Below, piece after piece: positions 42,862-51,969 of a DNA stretch of 64,000 nucleotides. The notes below the pieces were generated by a model. It was given only the letters and a program-made list of their open reading frames with translations. It was not told the origin of the DNA and did no database searches. Source of the DNA: Lentzea alba (lineage in GTDB: Bacteria > Actinomycetota > Actinomycetes > Mycobacteriales > Pseudonocardiaceae); the NCBI RefSeq assembly GCF_011067745.1, contig NZ_JAAMPJ010000012.1, positions 1 to 64,000 of the forward strand, read 5' to 3'. Both the position numbers and the translations under genes were made by a program. Numbering within the stretch: position 1 is the first letter of the stretch; every line of letters starts with the position of its first letter.

Positions 42862-42875
42862 TGGGAGCGCTCCCA
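42862..42875. promoter_or_regulatory. CebR-type operator (perfect 14-bp palindrome)
   Basis: TGGGAGCGCTCCCA is identical to the CebR box described in Streptomyces, where the LacI-family repressor CebR, released by cello-oligosaccharides, controls cellulose-utilisation genes. It lies 44 bases before the start of the polysaccharide monooxygenase gene. Confidence 0.85.
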
Positions 42876-42919
42876 TTCCGCCGCTGCTGTTCGGTCATCG
42901 GAGAATGGAGGCTCAATTC

Positions 42920-43585
42920 ATGCGTGTGCGCAGCACCACCTCCTGGTCCGCCGCCAGACGACGTGCCGTCGTCGCCCTGATCATCGGCATGCTGGCCTCG
43001 ACGTTCGTCTGGACGCCGACGGCCTCGGCGCACGGCACGATCGTCAGTCCCGCCACCCGCGCCTACCAGTGCTGGAAGACGTGGGGGAGCCAGCACACCA
43101 ACCCCGCCATGCGGGAACAGGACCCCATGTGCTGGCAGGCCTTCCAGGCCAACGCCGACACCATGTGGAACTGGATGAGCGCACTGCGGGACGGTCTCGG
43201 CGGGAACTTCCAGGGGGCCACGCCCAACGGGCAGCTCTGCAGCAACGCCCTGTCGCGCAACAACTCCCTGAACACACCGGGCCGGTGGAAGACCACCAGC
43301 ATCGGCGCCAACTTCCAGATGCACCTGTACGACCAGGCGAGCCACGGCGCCGACTACATCCGGGTCTACATCAGCAAGAACGGGTACGACCCCACCACCC
43401 AGAGTCTCGGCTGGGGCAACCTCGACTACATCATGCAGACCGGCAGGTTCGCCCCGGCCAAGGACATCAAGTTCAACGTCCAGACGTCCGGCGCCTACCG
43501 CGGCCACCACGTGATCTTCACGATCTGGCAGGCCTCCCATCTCGACCAGGCCTACATGTGGTGCAGTGACGTGAACTTCGGCTAA
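42920..43585 (+). CDS. Secreted copper lytic polysaccharide monooxygenase (AA10)
   Basis: A 221-residue precursor with a signal peptide cut after TASA to expose His38 (HGTIVSPATRAYQCW), the first ligand of the copper histidine brace. The second histidine is likely His142 in QASHGADYIRVYIS. Cysteine pairs and the final WCSDVNFG match single-domain AA10 enzymes, which cleave chitin or cellulose oxidatively. No binding module is attached. The ATG at 42920 has GGAGG eight bases upstream. The CebR box suggests induction by cellobiose and hence a cellulose-related substrate. Confidence 0.92.
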   Translation: MRVRSTTSWSAARRRAVVALIIGMLASTFVWTPTASAHGTIVSPATRAYQCWKTWGSQHTNPAMREQDPMCWQAFQANADTMWNWMSALRDGLGGNFQGATPNGQLCSNALSRNNSLNTPGRWKTTSIGANFQMHLYDQASHGADYIRVYISKNGYDPTTQSLGWGNLDYIMQTGRFAPAKDIKFNVQTSGAYRGHHVIFTIWQASHLDQAYMWCSDVNFG

Positions 43586-43599
43586 CGCCGCAGGTTCTC

Positions 43600-43652
43600 G
43601 CCATGAACGGCGCTTTCGTGGACCTCAGGTCCACGAAAGCGCCGTTCATGGC
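43600..43652. terminator. 53-base palindrome, 26-bp perfect arms
   Basis: Left arm 43600-43625 and right arm 43627-43652 are perfect reverse complements around one base. It lies 14 bases after the monooxygenase stop, and the right arm contains the last codons and TGA of the convergent lipoate-ligase-like gene. A bidirectional terminator that has become part of a coding sequence; the motif has the look of a dispersed extragenic palindrome. Confidence 0.8.
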
Positions 43653-44488
43653 ACGGGGTTCGCCCGCGTCCAGTCGTCGACGTGGAAGGGCGCGTCGCCC
43701 TGCGGCACGACGGTCGACGCGTGCGCGACCACCTCGGCCGGCACCTGGCCGCCGGTCAGGCCGAGCCGGTCGCGGTAGTCCGTCTCGAACGCGGCGGCGA
43801 CCGCCTCGGCGGTCAGTCCCGGCACGTAGTCGGCCAAGCCCGCGATGGAGCTTTCGCGCAGGTCGTAGCCGAGCGCGGCGGACACGTCCGTGATCACGGC
43901 GCGCACGCGGTCCGAGACGACGATCTGCACGACGGTGCTGAACAGGGAACCGGTCGCGGTGACGCGTTGTGCCGAGCCCACGACCTTCGTGGTGCCACCG
44001 ACGTTGATGCTGTACTCGCCGGGGCAGTACTCGCCGTCCACCTCACCGACGCGGGCGTCGACGTCACCGAGTCCGCGCAGCACCCGGACGTGGCTCTCGG
44101 CGTTCGCGGCGAAGGTCGCGCTGCCCGCGTGCCGGATGCCGGTGGTGCGGTCGAGGTGGTCGATCACCACGGCGCCGCTGTCGTAGGCGACCATGCGCCC
44201 GCCCGGCGACCGGACCACCGGCTCGAACCCCGCCGCGCGGGCCACCCTCGTTGCCGCGGCGATGCCGGGTGAGCGGAGGTCTCGGCCGCTGAAGGCGACC
44301 GTGGGGCCGTGCGGCACGTAGATGTGGACGAGCTGCGACCACTCCGCGGCGGGGGCGCGCAGCAACAGTGCCGGGATCACCAGCTCGGTGACCGCACTCC
44401 CGGTGCTTCCGGAGACCAGCAGCCGGGGTTGGTCGAGGTTGTTCGCAGTTGGCACGCCGTGATTCTCGACCACGACGGGCAGAAGCAT
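43646..44488 (-). CDS. Lipoate-protein ligase A-like protein
   Basis: About 280 residues resembling the biotin/lipoate A/B protein ligase family, with the core GRDLRSPGIAAATRVARAAGF, RSPGGRMVAYDSGAVVIDHL (equivalent to the RRxxGGG(A)V substrate loop) and GEYSINVGGTTKVVGSAQRV (the conserved GxKVxGxAQR motif). It probably attaches or transfers lipoyl or octanoyl groups. The start is uncertain: ATG 44488 or GTG 44455, where the sequence VPTANNLDQPR resembles family N-termini. It diverges from the MBL hydrolase across about 20 bases. Confidence 0.78.
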   Translation of the reverse strand: MLLPVVVENHGVPTANNLDQPRLLVSGSTGSAVTELVIPALLLRAPAAEWSQLVHIYVPHGPTVAFSGRDLRSPGIAAATRVARAAGFEPVVRSPGGRMVAYDSGAVVIDHLDRTTGIRHAGSATFAANAESHVRVLRGLGDVDARVGEVDGEYCPGEYSINVGGTTKVVGSAQRVTATGSLFSTVVQIVVSDRVRAVITDVSAALGYDLRESSIAGLADYVPGLTAEAVAAAFETDYRDRLGLTGGQVPAEVVAHASTVVPQGDAPFHVDDWTRANPVP

Positions 44489-44508
44489 GCCCTGGCATGC
44501 TCGCACCC

Positions 44509-45255
44509 ATGCGACAGGTCACCGTGCTCGGCAGTTGCGGCGCCTATCCGGAGCCGGGCCGCGCTTGCAGCGGCTTCGCGATCGACTGGGACGGCTACCG
44601 GCTGGTGCTCGATCTCGGCTACGCCACGCTGCCGCGCCTGCTCGCGCACTGGCCGGACGGCGCCGTCGACGCGGTCGCCATCACGCACGAACACCCCGAT
44701 CACTGCGTGGACCTGCACGGCTTGTTCCGGATGAGGCTCTACGGCGGCAAAGCTGAGCCGAGGATCCCGTTGTACTGTCCGCCGGGCGTGCTCGCCCGGC
44801 TCAGCGGTCTGGAGCCCGACGTCGACCTGGAAGCGGTCTTCGACGTGCATCCCCTGCCCGGCTCCTACCGGGTCGGGCCATTCGAGCTGACGGGTCTGCC
44901 GCTCCCGCACTTCGTGGACAACGCGGGCATCCGCTTGCAGGCGGGGGAGATCGCCCTGGCCTACACCGGGGACACCGGTCCGGACGCCGCACTGGCCGAA
45001 CTCGGGCGTGACGCGGACCTGTTCATCGTCGAGGCCACCGACCGCGAGGGCGAGACCCTGCGATCCGCACGCAACCTGATGACCTCCGCGGAGGCCGGCC
45101 ACTGGGCGAAGCGAGCAGGAGCCCGCAGGCTGATGCTCACCCACTTCTGGCCGGGCAACGACCGGGAGGTCTCGCTGGCCGCCGCTCGTGCGGAGTTCGA
45201 CGGCGAAGTGCTGGCAGCGGAGGAAGGACTCGTCGTCGCGCTCGGGCCGTGCTGA
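44509..45255 (+). CDS. MBL-fold metallohydrolase
   Basis: A 248-residue metallo-beta-lactamase-fold hydrolase with the zinc motif THEHPDHCVDLHG, the third ligand region LTGLPLPHFVDNAG, YTGDTGPD and the final LTHFWPGND histidine. It resembles RNase Z-like or phosphodiesterase-type small MBL proteins (ElaC/YhfI group). Substrate unknown. Followed by a terminator hairpin. Confidence 0.88.
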   Translation: MRQVTVLGSCGAYPEPGRACSGFAIDWDGYRLVLDLGYATLPRLLAHWPDGAVDAVAITHEHPDHCVDLHGLFRMRLYGGKAEPRIPLYCPPGVLARLSGLEPDVDLEAVFDVHPLPGSYRVGPFELTGLPLPHFVDNAGIRLQAGEIALAYTGDTGPDAALAELGRDADLFIVEATDREGETLRSARNLMTSAEAGHWAKRAGARRLMLTHFWPGNDREVSLAAARAEFDGEVLAAEEGLVVALGPC

Positions 45256-45261
45256 GCGGAG

Positions 45262-45288
45262 GGGCCCGCACAGCACGTGTGCGGGCCC
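45262..45288 (+). terminator. Terminator after the MBL gene
   Basis: An 11-bp stem GGGCCCGCACA with TGTGCGGGCCC around a five-base loop starts seven bases after the MBL stop and is followed by CTCCCGTTCTG. Confidence 0.75.
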
Positions 45289-45336
45289 TCCCGTTCTGCC
45301 AGCCGCAGTGCGAGGAACCGGAGTACAGGGCGCTCT

Positions 45337-45438
45337 GTGAACAAGTTCAGGAACGCGCTGTCGATCACCACGGTCACGCTCGCCGCCGCGGCTTTGACGA
45401 GCGGCACGGCGCACGCGGCGCCGTCACCGTTCTTGTAA
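45337..45438 (+). CDS. Signal-peptide-only mini-gene (33 residues)
   Basis: A GTG-initiated frame encoding NKFRNAL, a hydrophobic core (SITTVTLAAAALTSG) and a good signal peptidase site (TAHA-APSPFL), then TAA after only six more residues. Either the stump of a secreted protein whose body has been lost or a tiny secreted peptide. The ribosome site is weak (GGAG at 13 bases). The remaining bases to the convergent protease stop contain nothing recognisable. Confidence 0.5.
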   Translation: MNKFRNALSITTVTLAAAALTSGTAHAAPSPFL

Positions 45439-45491
45439 TCGCGGAAGCTCCCGTCCGACTCCTTTCTTCGTCGAACGTGTGGGGAGCGCGG

Positions 45492-48400
45492 TTACGCCTT
45501 GAGGCGATACGCGCGCAGAACCGTTTGGTCGACGGTGTTTCCGTCGCTGTCGCGGGCGGTCACCCGCAACGACACGAACCCACCTGCCTTGCCCCCGGGA
45601 GGAACCACGCCGGTGACCGGCGTCCAGGTCGCACCGTCGTCGAAGGACGCGTAGGCGCGCAGTTCACGCACCACCGCCCGGTCCGCACCCGCTTGTCGTG
45701 CCGCGGTGAACTTCGCGGGCATCGGAGCGCCCGCCTTCCAGCTGTTGCGCAGGTCGAGCGGCAGCGCGTAGTCGACCTCCAACAGCGGCAGCTTGCCGTC
45801 GGCCGGTGACGAGAACTCCCACGTCGTGCGCACCTCGGGCGACAGCGCCACGAAGTTGCGCGTCGCGTGCAGGTCCAGCGTGAAGCGGCCGTCCCGGTCG
45901 GGTGCGTAGAACCGGCTGTTGTACAGGAAATCCGTGCCCAGCGAGACGCCGTCGCGCTTGAGCTCCATGGTGAGGCTGCTGTTGCGCACCCGGCCTTCCA
46001 CCGCCTTGGAGGTGCCGAACGGCGAGACGTTCGCCTCCAGGTGAGGGTACAGGCGGGACACACCGCCGCCGTGCGGCCACGGCGCCTCCGCCTTGCCGAG
46101 CCTCGGGGCGGCGATCCCGCGCAGGATCGAGCGGTCGTACTTGCGGCCCGGCGCGAACTTCTCGACGCGCAGGTTCGACCACGAGTCCGCCCGCACGTCG
46201 TCTCCATCGCCGAAACGACCGACGGAACCCTCGTTGTACCAAGCGCCCGGCGAGAAGTACTCGACCCGAGTGGCGGGTGAGCCGAGCGGTTCCTCGATGA
46301 ACAGGTCGGAGTTCACCACGCCGCCGACGACCGGGTAGTTCCGCGTCGTCACGGTGCTGTCCTCACCGGACGTGTGATAGCGCGCCTTGACCTCGGCGAG
46401 CGCGGAACGCTTGACGGGGTAGGTCTTTCCGGCCGGCAGTGCGCCCTTCTCGGCCTGGTGCAGGGTGTACGAGACCGGGGAAGTCGTGACGGAGCGGAAC
46501 GTCAGCCGCGCAGGCGTTTGCGGTGCGGCGTGCTTGCCCACCGTGATGACCGGCAGCTCCATCCGGTCGCCCCACGCGACGTCGGGCGGACCCGCCCACA
46601 GCACCGCGACGGCACCCGCCTGCTTCAGCTCCCTGGCCACGGTGAACGCGAACTCGTCCTGCGGACGTACCAGCACCATCTTCCCGCGCACGTCACCGCC
46701 GCGTTCCACGACGTCGTAGGTGTGGTCGCCCTGCGGCAGGTAGGGGCTGTCGCCGTCGTAGCTCACCGGGAACCCGCCGACGACCGCGATCTTCGGCTGG
46801 GCGGCGACGAGCACCGTGTCGTAGGTGAGGTCCGGCAGCGGTTCGCCGAACGACATGCCGTACACCGGCACCCGCCCGTCGATCCGCGACCAGATGGAGT
46901 CGGGGAAGGACGGGTTCACCGGCACCTTCATGGTGGTCAGCCGGTACAGCGGCGCCACCCGGTCGTCGTCCAGGGCGAACGCGATCGGCTTCGCCTGCTG
47001 CAGGTCGAGGTGCACCGAGACGTCCGACGCCGTCGAGAAGCGGCCCGACACGTCGGTCACCGACGCCGGCGAGTACCAAGTGCGGCTGTCCTCGCCCTCC
47101 GCGAACCGCGCCAGCACGGTGTAGTCGCCGACCGGCATGCGCGCGTCGAGCGTGCCGTCCTTGCCGAGTTCGAGCACGGACGCGTTCTTCGTGGCCAGGT
47201 CGATCAGCACCATCCAGCCGTTGCCGACGGGCTTGCCGTCGCGGCCGGTGACCCGCAACGACAGTCCGTGGCGCTCCTCCTCCACGGTCCCGCCGACGGA
47301 GGTGGTCAGCTCGACACCGGTGGCGGTGGCCCGCAGGCGTCCGGAGAACGCGCCGATGCCCTTGGCCGGATCGAGCACGACGTCGACGGAGGCCGATCCG
47401 TGCGCGGGCACGACGACCGACGGTGCGACGGTGAACCGGGCGCCCAGATCGTGCTGCAGGGCAAGGGAAATCGGCTGGTCACCGGCGTTGGTGTAGGTGA
47501 CCTTCTTCGTGATCGGCGCGGTGTGCGGCCAGGTCACGAGTCCGAACGACAGGCTGCCCGCGTCCGCCCGCACCTGCTGCGTCACGGCGCGGCCCACGTT
47601 CAGCAACCCCGTGCCGCCGTCGTCGGGCGAGAACCCGAGCGTCTTCACCGTCGTCATCAGCCGCGTCTTCAGCTCGGCCGCGGTGAGGGACGGGTCGCGT
47701 TGCAGCACGATCGCCGCCGCACCCGCCACGTGCGGGGCGGCCATGGAGGTGCCGGACAGCCGCGCGTGCAGGTCGTCGACGGCGGCGTCCGGGAGCGTGC
47801 CCGCCGCCCGTGCCGCCACGATCTCCTCGCCCGGTGCCGCGATGTCCGGCTTCATCGCCAGGTCACCGACGCGCGGGCCGCGCGACGACGACTCGTGGAC
47901 CTCGCCGGACTTGGTCAGGTTCGCCACCGCGAGCGCCGCGTCGGCCGCCGCCGGGCTGCTGACCTTCTGCCAGCCGCCGAAGTTGCCCGCCGAGATCACG
48001 AACAGCGCGCCCGTCTCGGCGGTGAGCTGGTTGACCTTGAGCGACAGCGGGTCCTGGCCGTCGCTCTCGTAACCGCCGAGGCTCATGTTGACGACCTTGG
48101 CCCCGACCTCGCGGGTGGCCCACTCCATGCCCGCGACGATCGCGCTCTCGGTGCAACCGCGGATCTCGCACACCCGGCCGACCGCGAGCTTCGCGCTCTT
48201 GGCCACACCCCGGAACTTCTCGCCGCGCCCGGCGATGATGGACGCGACGTGGGTGCCGTGGCCGGCGTTGTCCTGGACGCCCATTCCCGTGAAGTCCTTC
48301 GCGACCGTCACGACGTCCTTGAGCTCGGGATGCTGCTGGTCGTAGCCGGTGTCGAGCACCGCGACCGTGACGCCGGCGCCGTCGAACCCCGCCTCCCACG

Positions 48401-48914
48401 CGGCCGGTGCGCCCACCATCGGGACGCTCTGGTCCAGCGTCACGTGGGCCTTGCCGTCGAGCCACAGCTTCTCCGCGCTCAGCGTGTTCGCCCGGCGCTG
48501 GGCCCACTGCTGGGCCGCTTCCTTCTTCTGCACGACGCCGGCAGCGCGGAAACCGTTGTTCAGCAACGGAATCCGGTCAGTCTTCTGGTCGGTGTAGCCG
48601 TACGAGTACAACGCGGTGATGTCGAAGAACCGCTTGTCGATGCGGTTCTGCGTGACCGCGCTGACCGCGTCGGCGGGCACCACGTACTGGTGGCCGTTCT
48701 GGACGTACTGGGCGAACGACATGCCCGGCCGGCCCTCGACCCTGACCAGCTCGCCCTTCTCGTTCACCACGACCTCGTCACCGCTGATCAGCGTGATGAC
48801 GTCGGCCGGTACAGCCCCAGGTCCGGCGGTCGCCGGCTCCGCTTCCGCGGTCACCGCCGGGCTGAGCAGCCCCGCGGTGAGCACGGTGATCGTGAAACAG
48901 CGTGCTATGCGCAC
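45492..48914 (-). CDS. Secreted subtilisin-like serine protease, 1140 residues
   Basis: A signal peptide (FTITVLTAGLLSPAVTAEA) precedes a propeptide and an S8 catalytic domain with Asp188 (VAVLDTGYD), His222 (GHGTHVAS) and the serine near residue 390 (SGTSMAAPHVAG). About 700 further residues hold beta-sandwich-type regions, including a PA-like insertion and an Ig-like tail ending in SFDDGATWTPVTGVVPPGG. Large multi-domain S8 proteases of this kind are frequent in actinomycetes and act in nutrient protein breakdown. GTG start. The gene is alone between a terminator region and the carotenoid cluster. Confidence 0.92.
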   Translation of the reverse strand: MRIARCFTITVLTAGLLSPAVTAEAEPATAGPGAVPADVITLISGDEVVVNEKGELVRVEGRPGMSFAQYVQNGHQYVVPADAVSAVTQNRIDKRFFDITALYSYGYTDQKTDRIPLLNNGFRAAGVVQKKEAAQQWAQRRANTLSAEKLWLDGKAHVTLDQSVPMVGAPAAWEAGFDGAGVTVAVLDTGYDQQHPELKDVVTVAKDFTGMGVQDNAGHGTHVASIIAGRGEKFRGVAKSAKLAVGRVCEIRGCTESAIVAGMEWATREVGAKVVNMSLGGYESDGQDPLSLKVNQLTAETGALFVISAGNFGGWQKVSSPAAADAALAVANLTKSGEVHESSSRGPRVGDLAMKPDIAAPGEEIVAARAAGTLPDAAVDDLHARLSGTSMAAPHVAGAAAIVLQRDPSLTAAELKTRLMTTVKTLGFSPDDGGTGLLNVGRAVTQQVRADAGSLSFGLVTWPHTAPITKKVTYTNAGDQPISLALQHDLGARFTVAPSVVVPAHGSASVDVVLDPAKGIGAFSGRLRATATGVELTTSVGGTVEEERHGLSLRVTGRDGKPVGNGWMVLIDLATKNASVLELGKDGTLDARMPVGDYTVLARFAEGEDSRTWYSPASVTDVSGRFSTASDVSVHLDLQQAKPIAFALDDDRVAPLYRLTTMKVPVNPSFPDSIWSRIDGRVPVYGMSFGEPLPDLTYDTVLVAAQPKIAVVGGFPVSYDGDSPYLPQGDHTYDVVERGGDVRGKMVLVRPQDEFAFTVARELKQAGAVAVLWAGPPDVAWGDRMELPVITVGKHAAPQTPARLTFRSVTTSPVSYTLHQAEKGALPAGKTYPVKRSALAEVKARYHTSGEDSTVTTRNYPVVGGVVNSDLFIEEPLGSPATRVEYFSPGAWYNEGSVGRFGDGDDVRADSWSNLRVEKFAPGRKYDRSILRGIAAPRLGKAEAPWPHGGGVSRLYPHLEANVSPFGTSKAVEGRVRNSSLTMELKRDGVSLGTDFLYNSRFYAPDRDGRFTLDLHATRNFVALSPEVRTTWEFSSPADGKLPLLEVDYALPLDLRNSWKAGAPMPAKFTAARQAGADRAVVRELRAYASFDDGATWTPVTGVVPPGGKAGGFVSLRVTARDSDGNTVDQTVLRAYRLKA

Positions 48915-49068
48915 GTGTCCTCCCCACAGTGGATGAGACGGCGTCAGCCGCTCACTTCCACCAAACTGAGAAAGTGCTCCCCAGGTTGCACAAGATCAGG
49001 ATTCGAACTTCTCCCGCCGTTGTGCAGACCCGCCGCGCCACCCATACGGTCGAGGTGGGAGGTCGGTG

Positions 49069-49395
49069 ATGCGAAGCCAGTTCGAGTACCTGGTGGTGCT
49101 GGGTGCGTGCGTGCTCATCACGGTGCCGCTGGAGTGGATGGGACGCGGCGTCTACCGGCGTGGCCCGGAGCTGGCGCGCGCCATCGCTCCGGTGCTGCTC
49201 GTTCTTGCGGTGTGGGACGTCATAGCGATTCTGCGTGGACACTGGAGCTTCCACCCCGAGGCCACGACCGGCGTGACGATCGGTGGCGTGCTGCCGATCG
49301 AGGAAGTCCTGTTCTTCGTGGCCATTCCACTGTGTGCGGTGCTGACCTACGAGGCCGTGCGCGGACGTTCGGAACGCTGGTTGCGCGATGTTTAG
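49069..49395 (+). CDS. crtYc: Lycopene cyclase subunit CrtYc
   Basis: A 108-residue integral membrane protein with three helices and the lycopene cyclase domain signature GGVLPIEEVLFFVAIPLCAV (PxE(E/D) motif). With CrtYd it forms the heterodimeric beta-cyclase of actinobacteria. A GGGAGG site precedes it; a GTG one codon upstream is also possible. Overlaps crtYd by eight bases. Confidence 0.92.
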   Translation: MRSQFEYLVVLGACVLITVPLEWMGRGVYRRGPELARAIAPVLLVLAVWDVIAILRGHWSFHPEATTGVTIGGVLPIEEVLFFVAIPLCAVLTYEAVRGRSERWLRDV

Positions 49396-49705
49396 GGAGT
49401 ACCTGTTCGCCGCGGCCGCCGCGGTGGTCGTGGTGCTGCTGCTCGAACTGTGCGTGCTGCGCACGGGGTTGTTCAAGCGGCCCGCTTACTGGGTCACGAT
49501 GCTGATCGTGCTCGGTTTCCAGGTGCCGGTCGACGGATGGCTGACCAAACTGGACGCACCCGTCGTGCTGTACGCGGACTGGGCGATCAGCGGGCTGCGG
49601 GTGCCGTGGGACATCCCGGTGGAGGACTTCCTCTACGGCTTCGCCATGGTCACCGCTGTGCTGCTGCTGTGGGAACGGGGAAGGCTGGCACGTGAACAAG
49701 CTTGA
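49388..49705 (+). CDS. crtYd: Lycopene cyclase subunit CrtYd
   Basis: A 105-residue membrane protein, the second half-cyclase, with DGWLTKLDAPVVLY and the VPWDIPVEDFLYGFAMVTA signature. Together with CrtYc it cyclises both ends of lycopene to beta-carotene. Overlaps both neighbours, so the operon is tightly coupled. Confidence 0.92.
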   Translation: MFREYLFAAAAAVVVVLLLELCVLRTGLFKRPAYWVTMLIVLGFQVPVDGWLTKLDAPVVLYADWAISGLRVPWDIPVEDFLYGFAMVTAVLLLWERGRLAREQA

Positions 49706-50384
49706 GGTACCGGGGAAGTTCACCCGCGCCGCTCGTGGGTACGACTTCCTCGTCGGACTCAACCCCGGCTATCACCAGGCGTTGCGCCGGTCGGCCCGGG
49801 CGCTCCGCCTCCGTCCGGGCATGCGGGTGCTCGACCTCGGCTGCGGTACGGGCGCCTCCACGGCGGCGCTGGTCGCGGCGTCACCCGGCGTGGAGATCGT
49901 GGCCGTGGACGCGTCGGAGGGCATGCTGGCGCGGGCCCGGGAGAAGCGCTGGCCGGACCGGGTGAGGTTCGTGCACAGCCGCGCCGAGGACGTGGACGAG
50001 GGACAGTTCGACGCGGTGTTCGCCGCGTACCTGGTGCGCAACCTGCCGGAGCCGGACGGGTTGCTGCGGCGGGTTCGCTCGTTGCTGAAACCCGGTGCGC
50101 CGTTGGTGTTGCACGAGTATTCGGTGCGGGACTCGATGGTGAGCACGGCACTGTGGACGGTGCTGTGCGGGTTCATCGTCCCGGCCGGGTGGCTGGTCAC
50201 CGGCGACCGGTCGCTCTACACCTACCTGTGGCGCAGCGTGATGGACTTCGACGGTGCGACCGCGCTGCGCGACCGCTTGCGCCGCAACGGGTTCGTCGGC
50301 GTGCGCAGCGCACCCGTGCCCGGTCTGCAACTCGGAGTGGTGCACACGTTCGCCGGCCACAAGCCAGAGCAGGAGCAACGGTGA
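49692..50384 (+). CDS. Class I SAM-dependent methyltransferase of the carotenoid operon (CrtT-like)
   Basis: A 230-residue UbiE/COQ5-type methyltransferase with the SAM motif VLDLGCGTGASTAALV and post-I acidic residue VAVDASEGML. A methyltransferase gene sits in the equivalent position (crtT) in Streptomyces isorenieratene clusters, where its role is not fully settled. GTG start overlapping the crtYd end. Ends in a GTGA overlap with crtU. Confidence 0.85.
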   Translation: MNKLEVPGKFTRAARGYDFLVGLNPGYHQALRRSARALRLRPGMRVLDLGCGTGASTAALVAASPGVEIVAVDASEGMLARAREKRWPDRVRFVHSRAEDVDEGQFDAVFAAYLVRNLPEPDGLLRRVRSLLKPGAPLVLHEYSVRDSMVSTALWTVLCGFIVPAGWLVTGDRSLYTYLWRSVMDFDGATALRDRLRRNGFVGVRSAPVPGLQLGVVHTFAGHKPEQEQR

Positions 50385-51904
50385 GGGATCGCAAGGCCGT
50401 TCGGATCCCGGCGCCGGCCGGGCGTGCGCAGTTCAACGGGGACGCCCCCGCGGTCGTGGTGGTCGGCGGTGGCATCGCCGGACTGTCCGCGGCGACGCTG
50501 CTCGCCGAACGCGGGGCACGGGTCGTGCTCTGCGAACGGGAGAACTACCTGGGCGGTCGCGTCGGCGGTTGGAGCACCAGGCTCGCCGACGGCAGCGAAG
50601 CCACGATGACCCGCGGCTTTCACGCGTTCTTCCGGCAGTACTACAACTTGAGGGCGTTGCTGAAACGCGTCGACCCGGCAGGCCGCGCGTTGACCGGCTT
50701 GCCGGACTACCCGCTGCAACACGCCTCCGGCCACCGCGACGGTTTCGCCGGGCTGCCGACGGCCGTGCCGTGGAACGCGCTCGCGTTTCTGCGCGGCAGC
50801 CCCACGTTCCACTGGCGAGACCTGCCGCAGGTCAACGCGCGTGTGGCGCTGTCACTGCTCGACGTGTCGGTGCCGCGGGTGTACGAGGAGCTCGACGGCC
50901 TCGACGCCGCCTCCTACCTGGAACGGATCCGGTTCCCGCAAGCCGCGCACGCCCTCGCCTTCGAGGTGTTCTCCCGCAGCTTCTTCGTGCACCCCACCCA
51001 GATGTCGGCAGCCGAACTCGCGGTGATGTTCCACATCTACTTCCTCGGTTCCGCCGAGGGCCTGCTGTTCGACGTCGCGGCCGACCCGTTCCCGCACGGC
51101 CTGTGGGAGCCGCTGCGCCGCCACCTCGCGTCGCTGGGCTCGACGGTCTGCACCGGCGTCGAGGTCGGTTCTGTGCAGCCGGGCGAGCACAAGCGCTTCT
51201 CGGTCACCATCGGCGACGGCTCGATCGAGGCGGACGCCGTGGTGCTCGCCGCCGACGTCCCCGGCCTGCGCGCCCTCGTCGGAGCGTCACCAACGCTGGC
51301 AGACGCGGCGTGGCGCTCCCAGGTCGGTGAGCTGCGCACCGCACCCCGGTTCCTCGTGTCGAGGTACTGGCTGGACACGCCGGTGGACCCGGACCGGCCG
51401 GGCTTTCTGGGCACCAGCGGGCACGACCTGCTCGACAACATCAGCGTTCTCAACCACTACGAACACGAGGCGCGGGCGTGGGCCGCGCGCACCGGTGGCG
51501 CGGTGGTGGAGCTGCACGGCTACGCGTTGCCGTCCGATGTGGACGAAGAAGCGGCCCGTGCTCGGCTCTGGGAGCAGTTGACCGAGGTCTATCCCGAGAC
51601 GAAACGGGCCGGGATCGTTGACGAACGGCACGAGCTGCGTGAGGACTGCCCGTTGTTTCCGGCCGGTGGCTATGCGCGCAGGCCGGGAGTGACGACACCG
51701 GACGATTTCCTCGTGGTGGCGGGTGATCTGGTGCGGATCGATCTGCCGGTTGCGCTCATGGAACGGGCGGCGACCACGGGATTCGCTGCGGCGAACCAGC
51801 TGTTGAGCCGTTGGGGCGTGGCGGGTGCTGATCTGTGGACCGTGCCGACCGAGGGGCGCGTGCCGGTGCTGCGTGCGGTCGCCCGCCGCTGGCGAACGTG
51901 CTAG
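50381..51904 (+). CDS. crtU: CrtU-type beta-carotene desaturase/methyl-shifting FAD enzyme
   Basis: A 507-residue FAD-dependent desaturase of the CrtI superfamily with the N-terminal VVVVGGGIAGLSAATLLAER motif and the C-terminal DDFLVVAGDLVRIDLPVALMERAATTG FAD motif. MTRGFHAFFRQYYNLRALL and the tetrameric order after crtYc-crtYd-crtT identify it as CrtU, which aromatises beta-ionone rings with a methyl shift to give isorenieratene. GTG start. A mobile element begins about 30 bases past its stop. Confidence 0.88.
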   Translation: MRDRKAVRIPAPAGRAQFNGDAPAVVVVGGGIAGLSAATLLAERGARVVLCERENYLGGRVGGWSTRLADGSEATMTRGFHAFFRQYYNLRALLKRVDPAGRALTGLPDYPLQHASGHRDGFAGLPTAVPWNALAFLRGSPTFHWRDLPQVNARVALSLLDVSVPRVYEELDGLDAASYLERIRFPQAAHALAFEVFSRSFFVHPTQMSAAELAVMFHIYFLGSAEGLLFDVAADPFPHGLWEPLRRHLASLGSTVCTGVEVGSVQPGEHKRFSVTIGDGSIEADAVVLAADVPGLRALVGASPTLADAAWRSQVGELRTAPRFLVSRYWLDTPVDPDRPGFLGTSGHDLLDNISVLNHYEHEARAWAARTGGAVVELHGYALPSDVDEEAARARLWEQLTEVYPETKRAGIVDERHELREDCPLFPAGGYARRPGVTTPDDFLVVAGDLVRIDLPVALMERAATTGFAAANQLLSRWGVAGADLWTVPTEGRVPVLRAVARRWRTC

Positions 51905-51969
51905 ATGGTTGCCCCGCCAGACGGCCATCGACGGGCCGGGTCATTTCATCGTCGCTTCGCGACGATTGT

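Noticed and set aside
42920-43585. Polysaccharide monooxygenase as part of the diazo locus
   Set aside because: It has its own CebR box and a palindromic terminator, a signal peptide and no metabolic link to the pathway.
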